DNA from: Filomicrobium sp.
GTDB lineage: Bacteria > Pseudomonadota > Alphaproteobacteria > Rhizobiales > Hyphomicrobiaceae
Direction of reading: 5' to 3'
Length of the DNA stretch: 6,869 nt
Assembly: GCA_030607105.1 (NCBI GenBank)
Contig: JAUWFF010000058.1
Location: 1-6,869 of the forward strand
Made by a program: the position numbers and the translations under genes
Shown here: positions 1 through 5,611 of the stretch, piece by piece
Layout of the letters: each line of letters starts with the position of its first letter
Numbering within the stretch: the first letter of the stretch is position 1
The notes under the pieces: model-generated
Database searches by the model: none
The model's input: only the letters and a program-made list of their open reading frames with translations
What the model was told of the DNA's origin: nothing

Positions 1-322
1 AGCCCTCCAGGAAGGTAATGAGGGCGGCCGTTCGTCCGCACAACGCGTTTAGGTTGCGGCCCTCGCGGTCGCGAACCGGCAGGGGGCAGGAGACGCCGTG
101 TTGGGCCAGGTGCTCCATCAGCCCTAGAAAAAAGGGCAAGTCGGTAGTGACGACGCGCTTCTCATAGAGGGTCAGGATGAAAGTACCGGCGGTCGTGTGC
201 AGGATGTAGTTTGTATTTTCAACGCCCTCGGCAATACCCTTGAAGGAGAGCAGTTCTCCGATGTCATAGCGTACAAGGAACTTGGCTAGGTCGTCGTCGC
301 TGACTTCGGTGTAGACGGCCAT
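1..322 (-). CDS. thrB: Homoserine kinase ThrB, C-terminal part cut by window edge
   Basis: This gene encodes the cytoplasmic enzyme that phosphorylates L-homoserine with ATP to O-phosphohomoserine, the penultimate step of threonine synthesis. Only the first 107 residues are in the window; the family is usually about 320 residues, so roughly two thirds lie beyond position 1. The visible part starts [16 protein letters not shown] and carries [12 protein letters not shown] (residues 28-39), FILTLYEKR (48-56), [11 protein letters not shown] (62-72) and [11 protein letters not shown] (79-89). These are hallmarks of the aminoglycoside-phosphotransferase-fold ThrB of alpha- and gammaproteobacteria, not the GHMP-kinase type of E. 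coli. The ATG at 320-322 gives the family's usual N-terminus; the ribosome site is weak. It lies 55 bases downstream of ispH on the same strand with no visible terminator between, so the two are probably cotranscribed, an arrangement common in Hyphomicrobiales. The family call is firm; whether the rest is intact cannot be seen. Confidence 0.93.
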   Translation of the reverse strand, partial: MAVYTEVSDDDLAKFLVRYDIGELLSFKGIAEGVENTNYILHTTAGTFILTLYEKRVVTTDLPFFLGLMEHLAQHGVSCPLPVRDREGRNLNALCGRTAALITFLEG

Positions 323-377
323 CGGGTATCCGCTTGTTATTTGATCTCAAAGACAGGGTTCGGAAAGCGTTTGACCG

Positions 378-1382
378 TCAGGTGACCGGGGCGGTATCGC
401 GCAGCGCGCGGGGTATGTTGAAGGCGACATTTTCCTCGGTAGTGGTCACCACGTCGACAGATGTTTCATAGCGCTCCTTCAGCGCTGAGATGATCTCTTC
501 AACCAGTACTTCTGGTGCCGACGCACCGGCTGTGATGCCGATTGTGCCGCCCGTTGAGGGTAGGACATTCCAAGGAATCTCAGATGCGCGCTGAACAAGG
601 TAGCCAGAGCGGCAGCCGGCCTTTTCAGCGACTTCGACGAGACGCATCGAGTTGGAGCTATTCGGGGCGCCTACGACGAGTACAAGATCGCACTGGCCGG
701 CGATTTGCTTGACGGCGGCCTGCCGGTTGGTGGTGGCATAGCAAATGTCTTCCTTGGGCGGTCCGATAATGGATGGAAACCGAAGCCGGAGGCGTTCGAC
801 GATCTCGGCGGTATCGTCAACGGACAATGTGGTCTGCGTCGTGAAGGCGAGCTTCTCCGGATCGAGAGGCTCGAAGGCGTCGGCATCGGCGACGGTCTCG
901 ATCAGCGTGACCGCGCCGTCGGGCAGCTGTCCCATGGTGCCGACGACTTCCGGGTGCCCGGCGTGACCGATCAGCAATGCCTGATAGCCGGCGTCGTAGT
1001 GGCGGACGGCCTCTAAGTGGACTTTGAACACCAGAGGGCAGGTGGCGTCGAGAACGAACATATTGCGTGATTTTGCAGCTTCCGGCACTGACTTGGCGAC
1101 ACCGTGTGCTGAAAAAATCACAGGCTGGTCCGTATCCGGTATCTCGTTGAGCTCATCCACAAAAATGGCGCCTTTGGATCGCAGAGAATCGACGACATAG
1201 CGGTTGTGCACGATCTCATGTCGTACGTAGACGGGCGCACCGAATTTATCGAGTGCCAGCTCCACGATCTTTATGGCCCGGTCGACGCCAGCACAGAAGC
1301 CACGCGGAGCCGCCAATAGGATCTTCAGCAATGGGCGTGTCGTCGATGACGACATCCGTCGTGGGTCTGCGTTTGTATTCAT
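378..1382 (-). CDS. ispH: 4-hydroxy-3-methylbut-2-enyl diphosphate reductase IspH
   Basis: IspH (LytB) is the last enzyme of the non-mevalonate (MEP) isoprenoid pathway. It reduces HMBPP to a mix of IPP and DMAPP using a [4Fe-4S] cluster. The 334-residue product matches the family length and shows the three cluster cysteines: C30 in [10 protein letters not shown]115 in DATCPLV and C214 in [10 protein letters not shown]. The proton-donor glutamate is E145 in [15 protein letters not shown] context ([10 protein letters not shown]), TQTTLS sits at 182-187, and the substrate-binding SSNS motif is at 242-245, with [11 protein letters not shown] near 288-298. Substrate histidines fall in [10 protein letters not shown] (54-63) and SAHGV (91-95). 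The ATG at 1380-1382 has GAGG 10 bases upstream (1393-1396). A second ATG at codon 10 lacks a comparable site, so the first is preferred. The gene leads an apparent ispH-thrB unit and diverges from the lipoprotein gene, sharing a control region that contains inverted repeats. All key residues are present and function is very likely intact. Confidence 0.98.
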   Translation of the reverse strand: MNTNADPRRMSSSTTRPLLKILLAAPRGFCAGVDRAIKIVELALDKFGAPVYVRHEIVHNRYVVDSLRSKGAIFVDELNEIPDTDQPVIFSAHGVAKSVPEAAKSRNMFVLDATCPLVFKVHLEAVRHYDAGYQALLIGHAGHPEVVGTMGQLPDGAVTLIETVADADAFEPLDPEKLAFTTQTTLSVDDTAEIVERLRLRFPSIIGPPKEDICYATTNRQAAVKQIAGQCDLVLVVGAPNSSNSMRLVEVAEKAGCRSGYLVQRASEIPWNVLPSTGGTIGITAGASAPEVLVEEIISALKERYETSVDVVTTTEENVAFNIPRALRDTAPVT

Positions 1383-1411
1383 TGTCGATTGGCCTCGATT
1401 GTCGGGAATTG

Positions 1412-1467
1412 AAGTCTAGTTCGTCGTTGCGAGCACTTTTCTGTATGCACTTGGGGGTGCTAGACTT
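1412..1467. repeat. 8-bp inverted repeat in the ispH leader region
   Basis: AAGTCTAG at 1412-1419 is exactly mirrored by CTAGACTT at 1460-1467, with 40 bases between. If the ispH transcript starts upstream of 1467, the arms could pair just before the GAGG ribosome site at 1393-1396. The arms do not extend: the bases just outside and just inside are mismatched. Two copies of GCACTT (1432-1437 and 1446-1451) lie in the loop. The match is exact; a function is inference and chance occurrence is possible. Confidence 0.35.
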
Positions 1468-1484
1468 TGAGTCGGGTAATGGCA

Positions 1485-1505
1485 ACACGTCGACATAAGA
1501 CGTGT
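1485..1505. promoter_or_regulatory. Operator-like inverted repeat between ispH and the lipoprotein gene
   Basis: ACACGTC (1485-1491) and GACGTGT (1499-1505) form a perfect 7-bp inverted repeat around a 7-bp spacer, so half-site centres are 14 bp apart. This spacing suits a dimeric repressor or activator better than a terminator, because there is no T-run on either side. It lies in the divergent intergenic region, about 100 bp before the ispH start and about 60 bp before the lipoprotein start, so one bound protein could affect both genes. No convincing sigma-70 promoter was found on either side, so its placement relative to transcription starts is unknown. The regulator is not identified. Confidence 0.4.
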
Positions 1506-1565
1506 CGGGGGATAAACAAAAGGCTCCGTTCGCGGCAGTCAAAGTATGGGGGCTCGCAGGGCATC

Positions 1566-2261
1566 ATGCAATGCACTGAGCTGGAGGTTTCGGGGTGTCG
1601 GGCGCCAGGCCGGCCGCGCAGATCGCAATCGGTCGCCTCGTGCGCGCTCGCGGCGTTCGCCGCCTTTGGTCTCGCGGGCTGCAGCATACCGTCTTTGTCA
1701 ACGGGCTTCGGTTCGAGCATTCTCGGGGGCAGCACGGAGCAGACCAAGGTTGCCGGAGTTTCTGAAGAGCAGCTGCTGTCGGCGGCCAAGGCCGACGCAA
1801 ACGGTGCTGCTGGTTCGTTGTCAACCGGTGGCATCTCTCATGGCTGCCCGAAATTTGTGCCGCAGGAGCGGGGAGGCAACGTCACGATTTATGAAGACGG
1901 CCGGATTGGTGATGGCCTGGCGGTGAAGCATCGCGGCGAAATCACGAAGACGGCGAGAGAGTGTATCGTTGAGCCGGGGCGCTTGACGGTCAAATATGGT
2001 TTTTCTGGCAGGGTCTTGCTTGGCCCGCGCGGAAAGACCGAACAGGCGACATTCCCCATCAGGGTTTTCGTGACGGATGCAAGCCGACAGGAAGTGGCGG
2101 CCGATACCATGCAGGTTGCCGTTGACCTCAATCTCGATCGTCCGATCAGCTATTTCTCGGCGGTGCGAATAATTGCCTTTGACGTCGCGCAGGGTTCACG
2201 GCCAGGCGAGTATAAAATGCACATCGGCTTTGACAGGAAGGCTACCGCGGGCGCGAGCTGA
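1566..2261 (+). CDS. Predicted lipoprotein of unknown function
   Basis: I do not recognise a named family for this 231-residue protein. Its N-terminus looks like a lipoprotein signal: a basic stretch (RPRRSQ, 16-21), a hydrophobic core (about 25-36) and a lipobox LAGC with the lipidated cysteine at residue 39. The mature protein begins with a Ser/Gly-rich linker. A compact domain then follows from about residue 93, beginning GCPKFVPQERGG, with alternating hydrophobic residues (for example NVTIYEDGRIGDGLA, RVLLGPRG, TFPIRVFVTD) that suggest a mainly beta fold. Cysteines 94 and 133 could form a disulfide. The frame is open further upstream (TTG at 1467, ATG at 1479), but those starts would put 71 or 67 residues before the lipobox cysteine. 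The ATG at 1566 is preferred, though its ribosome site (AGGG four bases upstream) is poor. The gene is divergent from ispH, convergent with the atp operon, and stops before a shared terminator. An envelope location is inferred; the role is unknown. Confidence 0.75.
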   Translation: MQCTELEVSGCRAPGRPRRSQSVASCALAAFAAFGLAGCSIPSLSTGFGSSILGGSTEQTKVAGVSEEQLLSAAKADANGAAGSLSTGGISHGCPKFVPQERGGNVTIYEDGRIGDGLAVKHRGEITKTARECIVEPGRLTVKYGFSGRVLLGPRGKTEQATFPIRVFVTDASRQEVAADTMQVAVDLNLDRPISYFSAVRIIAFDVAQGSRPGEYKMHIGFDRKATAGAS

Positions 2262-2283
2262 TGACGGCCGGTTGGACACCTTC

Positions 2284-2311
2284 TCCAAGATGCATTGTCC
2301 AAGATACATTG
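2284..2311. repeat. Tandem 14-bp imperfect direct repeat
   Basis: TCCAAGATGCATTG (2284-2297) is followed directly by TCCAAGATACATTG (2298-2311), differing at one base of 14. It lies just after the lipoprotein stop codon and 15 bases before the terminator palindrome, in the spacer between convergent genes. It could be a small local duplication or a pair of binding sites. Only the repetition itself is certain. Confidence 0.6.
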
Positions 2312-2326
2312 GAATTCAAAGAGAAA

Positions 2327-2352
2327 GGGCGGGCACCTATAGGTGCCCGCCC
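2327..2352. terminator. Bidirectional terminator between convergent genes
   Basis: Thirteen bases (GGGCGGGCACCTA, 2327-2339) are followed immediately by their exact reverse complement (2340-2352), a perfect 26-bp palindrome. In RNA it would fold as an 11-bp GC-rich stem with a TATA tetraloop. On the plus strand it is followed by GTTTGCTTCGTATTTT, and on the minus strand by TTTCTCTTTG, so both sides have moderately U-rich tails. It sits 65 bases after the lipoprotein stop and 37 bases after the atpF stop, as expected for a factor-independent terminator serving both convergent units. Confidence 0.85.
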
Positions 2353-2389
2353 GTTTGCTTCGTATTTTCGAAGAAGACCAGTTGTGGCG

Positions 2390-2884
2390 TCAATTCAGGC
2401 GATTGCCAAGTGACTTAATGCTCTCGTCGATGAGGTTGGTGCCTTTGTCGCCCGCGACCTTCTTCGCGACGACCTTTTCGGCTGCGGCGACGGCGGCGTC
2501 GATGGCGGAGGACTTGACCTCGCTAACGGCCTGGGCTTCGGCGCGAGAGATTTTGTCTTCGGCAAGCTTCGTGCGACGCTCAAGGCTTTCTTTCAGCTTG
2601 ATCTCGGTGTCTTTTTCGAGAGCCTCTGCTTCGCTTCGGGCTTGGTCAATGATGCTCTTGGCCTCTTCTTCGGCTTCGCGGACCTTCTTCTGGTACTCCG
2701 TCAGAAGTGCCTGGGCTTCCTCGCGAAGGCGCCGAGCTTCATCGAGTTCGTGGCGGATACGGTCAGCGCGGGTATCGAGCCCTTTCGCCGTCATGTCTGG
2801 AACGCCCAAGTAAACGAGGATGCCGCAGAAGATGAGGAAGGACAGGAGGACCCAGTACTCTGGGTTGTCGATAATGGCCTGCAT
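2390..2884 (-). CDS. atpF: ATP synthase Fo subunit b
   Basis: Subunit b forms half of the peripheral stalk that holds the F1 head still against the rotating c-ring. The 164-residue protein has one N-terminal membrane helix (about residues 8-28, beginning NPEYWVLLSFLIF). A long charged helix follows from about 35 to 145, rich in Glu, Arg, Lys and Ala (for example RLREEAQALLTEYQKK), the right-handed coiled coil typical of the subunit. The motif YQKKVREAEEEAKSII (64-79) is characteristic of alphaproteobacterial b. It starts with ATG 11 bases after the stop of the b' gene; its AAGGAG ribosome site overlaps that stop codon, so translation of b and b' is probably coupled and the two are made in equal amounts. 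It is the last gene of the Fo operon and is followed by the palindromic terminator. All expected parts are present. Confidence 0.97.
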   Translation of the reverse strand: MQAIIDNPEYWVLLSFLIFCGILVYLGVPDMTAKGLDTRADRIRHELDEARRLREEAQALLTEYQKKVREAEEEAKSIIDQARSEAEALEKDTEIKLKESLERRTKLAEDKISRAEAQAVSEVKSSAIDAAVAAAEKVVAKKVAGDKGTNLIDESIKSLGNRLN

Positions 2885-2891
2885 ATCGGTT

Positions 2892-2897
2892 CTCCTT
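2892..2897 (-). promoter_or_regulatory. Ribosome binding site of atpF, overlapping the b' stop
   Basis: AAGGAG reads on the minus strand seven bases before the atpF ATG. Its two A bases belong to the TAA stop codon of the b' gene (2896-2898). A ribosome finishing b' would sit on this site, so coupled translation is likely. Confidence 0.85.
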
Positions 2898-3459
2898 AGC
2901 CTTTGCTCAGCGCGGATCGAATGTCGGCGGGAGACACATCGGCGTCGATGAGCTTTTTGACGACCGCTCCGGCGACGTCAGTGGCGATCTCATCGACGCT
3001 GGCGAGTGCCTTGGTCCGCGTAGCCTGGATGCGCTTTTCGGCGTCCGCGATTCTGTCGTGGATTTCTGCATCCACAGCCGCTTGACGCTTGGAGACCCTG
3101 GCATCGAGTTTGTCCCGTGTCTCGCGGGCGATGGCGCCAGCGTTCGAACGCGCGTCGCTCAAAGCCTTTTCATATTCGGCAAGCGCGTTATCGGTATCGG
3201 ACTTGAGACGTTCCGCAGTGTCGAGGTCGCGTCGTATGCGCTCGCGGCGTTCGTCGATCACTTCGCCGATCCTTGGCAGCACGAGGCGAGACATCAAGAC
3301 ATAAAGAAGCGTGAACGTTAGCGTGAGCCAAACGAGTTGAGACGAATATGTGTCGGTATTGAAGGGGGGAAACTGGGGTTGCTCACCACCATGAGCACCG
3401 GTTGAGGTGTGCACTTCGTGCTTGCCTGCGACAGCTTCTTTGTGAGTGCTTTCAGCCAT
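2896..3459 (-). CDS. atpF2: ATP synthase Fo subunit b' (second b-type stalk subunit)
   Basis: This is the second b-type subunit (b', called AtpG or AtpF2 in this group), which pairs with b as a heterodimeric peripheral stalk. Organisms with one b gene use a homodimer; separate b and b' genes mark alphaproteobacteria, cyanobacteria and plastids. The 187-residue protein has a polar, His-rich N-terminal tail (1-30). A membrane helix follows at about 39-60 (within YSSQLVWLTLTFTLLYVLM), then the family motif VLPRIGEVIDERRERI (60-75), and then a long charged coiled coil to about residue 165. It lies 86 bases after atpE and 11 bases before atpF. The ATG at 3457-3459 has no clear Shine-Dalgarno sequence (the leader reads ACCGGCGAACC before ATG), unlike every other gene in the operon. 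The identification is firm; the assignment as b' rather than b rests on the longer N-terminal tail, the motif and gene order. Confidence 0.95.
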   Translation of the reverse strand: MAESTHKEAVAGKHEVHTSTGAHGGEQPQFPPFNTDTYSSQLVWLTLTFTLLYVLMSRLVLPRIGEVIDERRERIRRDLDTAERLKSDTDNALAEYEKALSDARSNAGAIARETRDKLDARVSKRQAAVDAEIHDRIADAEKRIQATRTKALASVDEIATDVAGAVVKKLIDADVSPADIRSALSKG

Positions 3460-3545
3460 GGTTCGCCGGTTATTTCAAGAATGCGTACGCTTCAAAGAAC
3501 CGAGGCGGAACCAACTTGAAGGTCTCGCCCCGGCAGCAACGTGAC

Positions 3546-3773
3546 CTAGAAAGCGAACAGGAGAAGGAGTGCGATAAGAAGGGCGAAAATGCCGAGTGCT
3601 TCTGTCAATGCGAAGCCGAGAAGCAGAGTGCCGCGCTGGCCGTCGGCTGCTGAAGGGTTACGCAAGGCGCCAGCGAGGAAGTGACCGAACAGCGTGCCGA
3701 GGCCAATGCCGGCTGCGCCTGTGCCGATGGCTGCAAGGCCTGCACCGATCATTTTTGCTGCGGCTGGATCCAT
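3546..3773 (-). CDS. atpE: ATP synthase Fo subunit c
   Basis: Subunit c is the hairpin protein whose copies form the proton-driven rotor ring. The 75-residue product is the usual length. Helix 1 carries the glycine-rich packing motif ([14 protein letters not shown], 17-30), the polar loop is [13 protein letters not shown] (36-48), and helix 2 contains the proton-carrying carboxylate E58 in [11 protein letters not shown]. No sodium-binding signature is evident: the residue four before E58 is F54 rather than a polar ligand, so proton coupling is expected. The start ATG has a strong GAAGGAG site six bases upstream, and the gene is set off from atpB by 96 bases and from b' by 86. This fits the need for many c copies per complex, though the amount made is inference. 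No feature looks degraded. Confidence 0.98.
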   Translation of the reverse strand: MDPAAAKMIGAGLAAIGTGAAGIGLGTLFGHFLAGALRNPSAADGQRGTLLLGFALTEALGIFALLIALLLLFAF

Positions 3774-3779
3774 GATGTT

Positions 3780-3786
3780 CTCCTTC
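3780..3786 (-). promoter_or_regulatory. Strong ribosome binding site of atpE
   Basis: GAAGGAG on the minus strand lies six bases before the atpE ATG, an ideal match and spacing. It is the best ribosome site in the operon that does not overlap another gene, consistent with high, independent translation of subunit c. Confidence 0.8.
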
Positions 3787-3869
3787 GATGAGTTTGGTTG
3801 GTTTGAAATATCCGAGTTCGTGGATTCGGCGGTTCCAATAATTACGATGACCTGATGGGTTAAGGCCCG

Positions 3870-4640
3870 CTAGTGCGCGCCATGCACCGCGTCCGACAAG
3901 TAGATGCAGGTCAACACGGCGAAGACGTACGCCTGAAGCACAGCGACGAGAACTTCGAGTGCAGTCAGGGCGACCGTTAGCGCCAGAGGAAGTGGGGCGA
4001 GCAGTGCCCAAATGCCGCCACCCAGAAGCAAGCCGATAAAGCCGGCAAAAATTTTCAGGGCGATGTGGCCGGCGAGCATGTTGGCGAAGAGACGGACCGA
4101 CAAGCTGATCGGCCGAGAGATGAAAGAGATAATCTCGATCGGGATCAGCAGCGGCAGAAGGGCCGGCGGCACACCGGAGGGGACAAAAATGCCGAAAAAG
4201 CCGATCCCATGCTTGTAAAGGCCGTAGATGATGACGATCGAGATAACGAGGAGCGCCAGGGTCGCGGTGACGGCGATGTGGCTTGTCACGGTGAAGGTGA
4301 CGCCGGGAATTGGTATCATTCCTAGTAGGTTCAATACGAGCACGAATATGAACAGCGAGAAAACAAGAGGGAAGAACTGCATGCCCTTCGCGCCGACGTT
4401 TTCGCGGACCGTGCTGGCGATAAACTCATAGAGGATTTCAGAGATCGACTGTAGTCTTGTCGGCACTAGCGAGCGGCCGCCGGTCGAAAAATACAAGAAG
4501 CTGAAGATCAGCCCCAGCGCGATTAACATGTAGGCGCCCGAGTTCGTCAAAGAAGCATCGATGCCAAATAGATTGATCGGAACCAGTTCCCGGATCTCGA
4601 ACTGCTCGATCGGACTGTGCCCATGACCTTCTGCTGCCAC
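3870..4640 (-). CDS. atpB: ATP synthase Fo subunit a
   Basis: Subunit a holds the two proton half-channels beside the c-ring. The 256-residue protein begins [19 protein letters not shown] and has the hydrophobic helices expected for the family. The essential arginine (equivalent to E. coli Arg210) is R183 in [14 protein letters not shown]. The last helix contains [22 protein letters not shown], with E229 and the conserved glutamine in QAY. The start needs care. The longest frame begins at a GTG at 4685, overlapping atpI by 35 bases. The GTG at 4638-4640 instead has AAGGGGAG just upstream and yields the family's usual N-terminus, so I place the start there. It then follows the atpI stop by 10 bases, with its ribosome site overlapping that stop. 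The gene ends TAG. Confidence in identity is very high and in the start high. Confidence 0.97.
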   Translation of the reverse strand: MAAEGHGHSPIEQFEIRELVPINLFGIDASLTNSGAYMLIALGLIFSFLYFSTGGRSLVPTRLQSISEILYEFIASTVRENVGAKGMQFFPLVFSLFIFVLVLNLLGMIPIPGVTFTVTSHIAVTATLALLVISIVIIYGLYKHGIGFFGIFVPSGVPPALLPLLIPIEIISFISRPISLSVRLFANMLAGHIALKIFAGFIGLLLGGGIWALLAPLPLALTVALTALEVLVAVLQAYVFAVLTCIYLSDAVHGAH

Positions 4641-4644
4641 CGTG

Positions 4645-4652
4645 CTCCCCTT
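4645..4652 (-). promoter_or_regulatory. Ribosome binding site that fixes the atpB start
   Basis: AAGGGGAG on the minus strand lies four bases before GTG at 4638-4640. Its two A bases belong to the atpI TAA (4651-4653). It is the main reason for choosing this GTG over the upstream GTG at 4685, and it suggests translational coupling of atpI and atpB. Confidence 0.8.
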
Positions 4653-5085
4653 AATTGTCGTCACTATGATCGTCGGGAACCGCACGACCCCTGGCGGGGG
4701 CGCTCGGGCCGGTTTTCATCTTCATTCCGCTCCGTACCACGTTCAACATGCCTGCGGCTGAACCGAGCAGGAAGAATATGATGAACATCAGCGGCCAAGT
4801 CTTCACACCAAATAGGTATGGCATCAGGTAGTGATCCAGATACCAGCCGAGTGCGGCGCCGACGACGATCCCTCCGATCAACTCCGTAGACAATCTCAGC
4901 GCGCGACCCATGGCCTCGTGGCTTGCACTGTGACCGTAGCCATTTGATTGGCTATGTTCTTGCGCAGTTGGGCGAGCTGCTTCTAGCCTGCGGCCGATCT
5001 CGGCTGAGCGCCGCTTGATTTCGGCTCGCGCGTCGTGGCTGATCTTACCATTGTTTTTGTCGGAGCCCTTGCCTGCATGTGACAT
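4651..5085 (-). CDS. atpI: ATP synthase assembly protein AtpI
   Basis: AtpI is a small membrane protein encoded at the head of many Fo operons. It is thought to help c-ring assembly and is not part of the finished enzyme. The 144-residue protein has a hydrophilic N-terminal region (1-62) and two membrane helices, about 66-86 (starting [19 protein letters not shown]) and about 95-117 (within [20 protein letters not shown]). A short polar tail ends in acidic DDHSDDN. The GWYLD and [11 protein letters not shown] segments are the recognisable family core. The frame opens at a TTG (5100), but the ATG at 5083-5085 has GAGG nine bases before it and is the likelier start; the TTG actually overlaps that ribosome site. 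It is the first gene after the promoter at 5145-5173, with a leader of about 50 bases, and its stop overlaps the atpB ribosome site. Confidence 0.93.
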   Translation of the reverse strand: MSHAGKGSDKNNGKISHDARAEIKRRSAEIGRRLEAARPTAQEHSQSNGYGHSASHEAMGRALRLSTELIGGIVVGAALGWYLDHYLMPYLFGVKTWPLMFIIFFLLGSAAGMLNVVRSGMKMKTGPSAPARGRAVPDDHSDDN

Positions 5086-5094
5086 CAACTGAAG

Positions 5095-5098
5095 CCTC
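5095..5098 (-). promoter_or_regulatory. Ribosome binding site that fixes the atpI start
   Basis: GAGG on the minus strand lies nine bases before the ATG at 5083-5085. It supports that ATG over the TTG at 5098-5100, which overlaps the site itself. Confidence 0.65.
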
Positions 5099-5144
5099 AA
5101 AGGCAGAACCGGGCAATAAATCGGTTGGTTTCGTGACGGGTCGG

Positions 5145-5173
5145 AACATAGAGCCGGCCCTTTGGGGTGTCAA
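5145..5173 (-). promoter_or_regulatory. Sigma-70-type promoter of the atp Fo operon
   Basis: On the minus strand a perfect -35 box TTGACA (5173-5168) is separated by exactly 17 bases from a -10 box TATGTT (5150-5145), matching TATAAT at four of six positions. Transcription would start near 5138, giving a leader of about 50 bases before the atpI ATG. It is the only near-consensus promoter noticed in this intergenic region and is well placed to drive all five atp genes. Confidence 0.75.
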
Positions 5174-5402
5174 GAAAACGGCACTGCGACAAAGGTTAGG
5201 TGGTCCCCGTGCGGTTTTTCTAAGGTCTACACGGAATCAATCTGCTTAAAAACGGATACAAGTTTCACTCCGGAATAGTCGGAAACGAGCGCATTTCGCT
5301 TGGATGATAATCCGGTTACGAAGCCAGCATTTGCGTTTGTTCATCATAGATTATACGGCTGCTTTATCGCCGCATGAGGGCTCAGGCAGGGTTGCCCAAA
5401 GC
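5174..5402. other. Intergenic region between the atp promoter and the small membrane ORF
   Basis: No convincing gene is seen here. Two weak inverted repeats occur: CCGTG (5207-5211) with CACGG (5230-5234), and GTTTC (5262-5266) with GAAAC (5282-5286); the latter encloses an inner ACT/AGT pair. The stretch is richer in A and T than its surroundings (for example GCTTAAAAACGGATACAAG), which fits a promoter region. An open frame from ATG 5304 joins the small ORF, but this part uses ATA and TTA codons twice each and is probably untranslated. A plus-strand promoter is expected but not clear. Confidence 0.4.
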
Positions 5403-5570
5403 ATGTTTGTTCTAGTGGCGGTGCTCCCTATTTCCGTGGTGGTTGGGATGCTTGCATGGTTGGTTGATGCCAGACCCAGCGGAAAGGCCAAAGACGCCAC
5501 CAAGTATGTTTTGCTGGTCACGTCGGCGGTCGTTGCAGGCCTATTCTACATTATCGGATACGGCAGCTAA
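5403..5570 (+). CDS. Small two-helix membrane protein, unknown function
   Basis: This predicted 55-residue protein is not recognised. It has a hydrophobic segment at about 2-22 (MFVLVAVLPISVVVGMLAWL) and a polar basic loop (VDARPSGKAKDATK, 21-34). A second hydrophobic segment at about 35-52 (YVLLVTSAVVAGLFYIIG) ends in YGS, so a helical hairpin in the inner membrane is likely. The frame is open from ATG 5304 (88 residues). I prefer ATG 5403, because codons 1-33 of the longer frame contain ATA and TTA twice each, absent downstream, and encode no hydrophobic or conserved-looking segment. Neither start has a good ribosome site. The gene is divergent from the atp operon and converges on mutY, which gives no firm clue to function. 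The well-formed pair of helices argues for a real gene, but it could be spurious. Confidence 0.5.
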   Translation: MFVLVAVLPISVVVGMLAWLVDARPSGKAKDATKYVLLVTSAVVAGLFYIIGYGS

Positions 5571-5611
5571 TTCCGCTCGGTGGATGATCGAGATTTGCGG
5601 TTCGTGCAAGT

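Noticed and set aside
705..1016. Plus-strand open frame of 103 codons opposite ispH
   Set aside because: It lies wholly antisense to a gene with all catalytic residues and its product resembles no family; GC-rich genes commonly leave such open antisense frames.
1467..1565. Upstream TTG (1467) and ATG (1479) starts that lengthen the lipoprotein to 264 or 260 residues
   Set aside because: They would place 71 or 67 residues before the lipobox cysteine, too many for a signal peptide, and the stretch overlaps the operator-like repeat. ATG 1566 gives a signal of 38 residues.
1480..1566. TTGACT on the minus strand as an ispH -35 box
   Set aside because: No acceptable -10 hexamer occurs at 16-18 bp; the best candidate, TGTTTA, matches only two consensus positions.
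4065..4325. Plus-strand open frame opposite atpB with a highly charged product
   Set aside because: The Asp/Arg-rich composition follows from antisense reading of hydrophobic atpB codons; there is no ribosome site or independent support.
4641..4685. Upstream GTG (4685) start for atpB overlapping atpI
   Set aside because: It adds 15 residues not seen in the family, while GTG 4640 has AAGGGGAG just upstream.
5262..5286. GTTTC/GAAAC inverted repeat before the small membrane ORF
   Set aside because: Arms are only 5 bp with mismatched inner bases; not distinguishable from chance.
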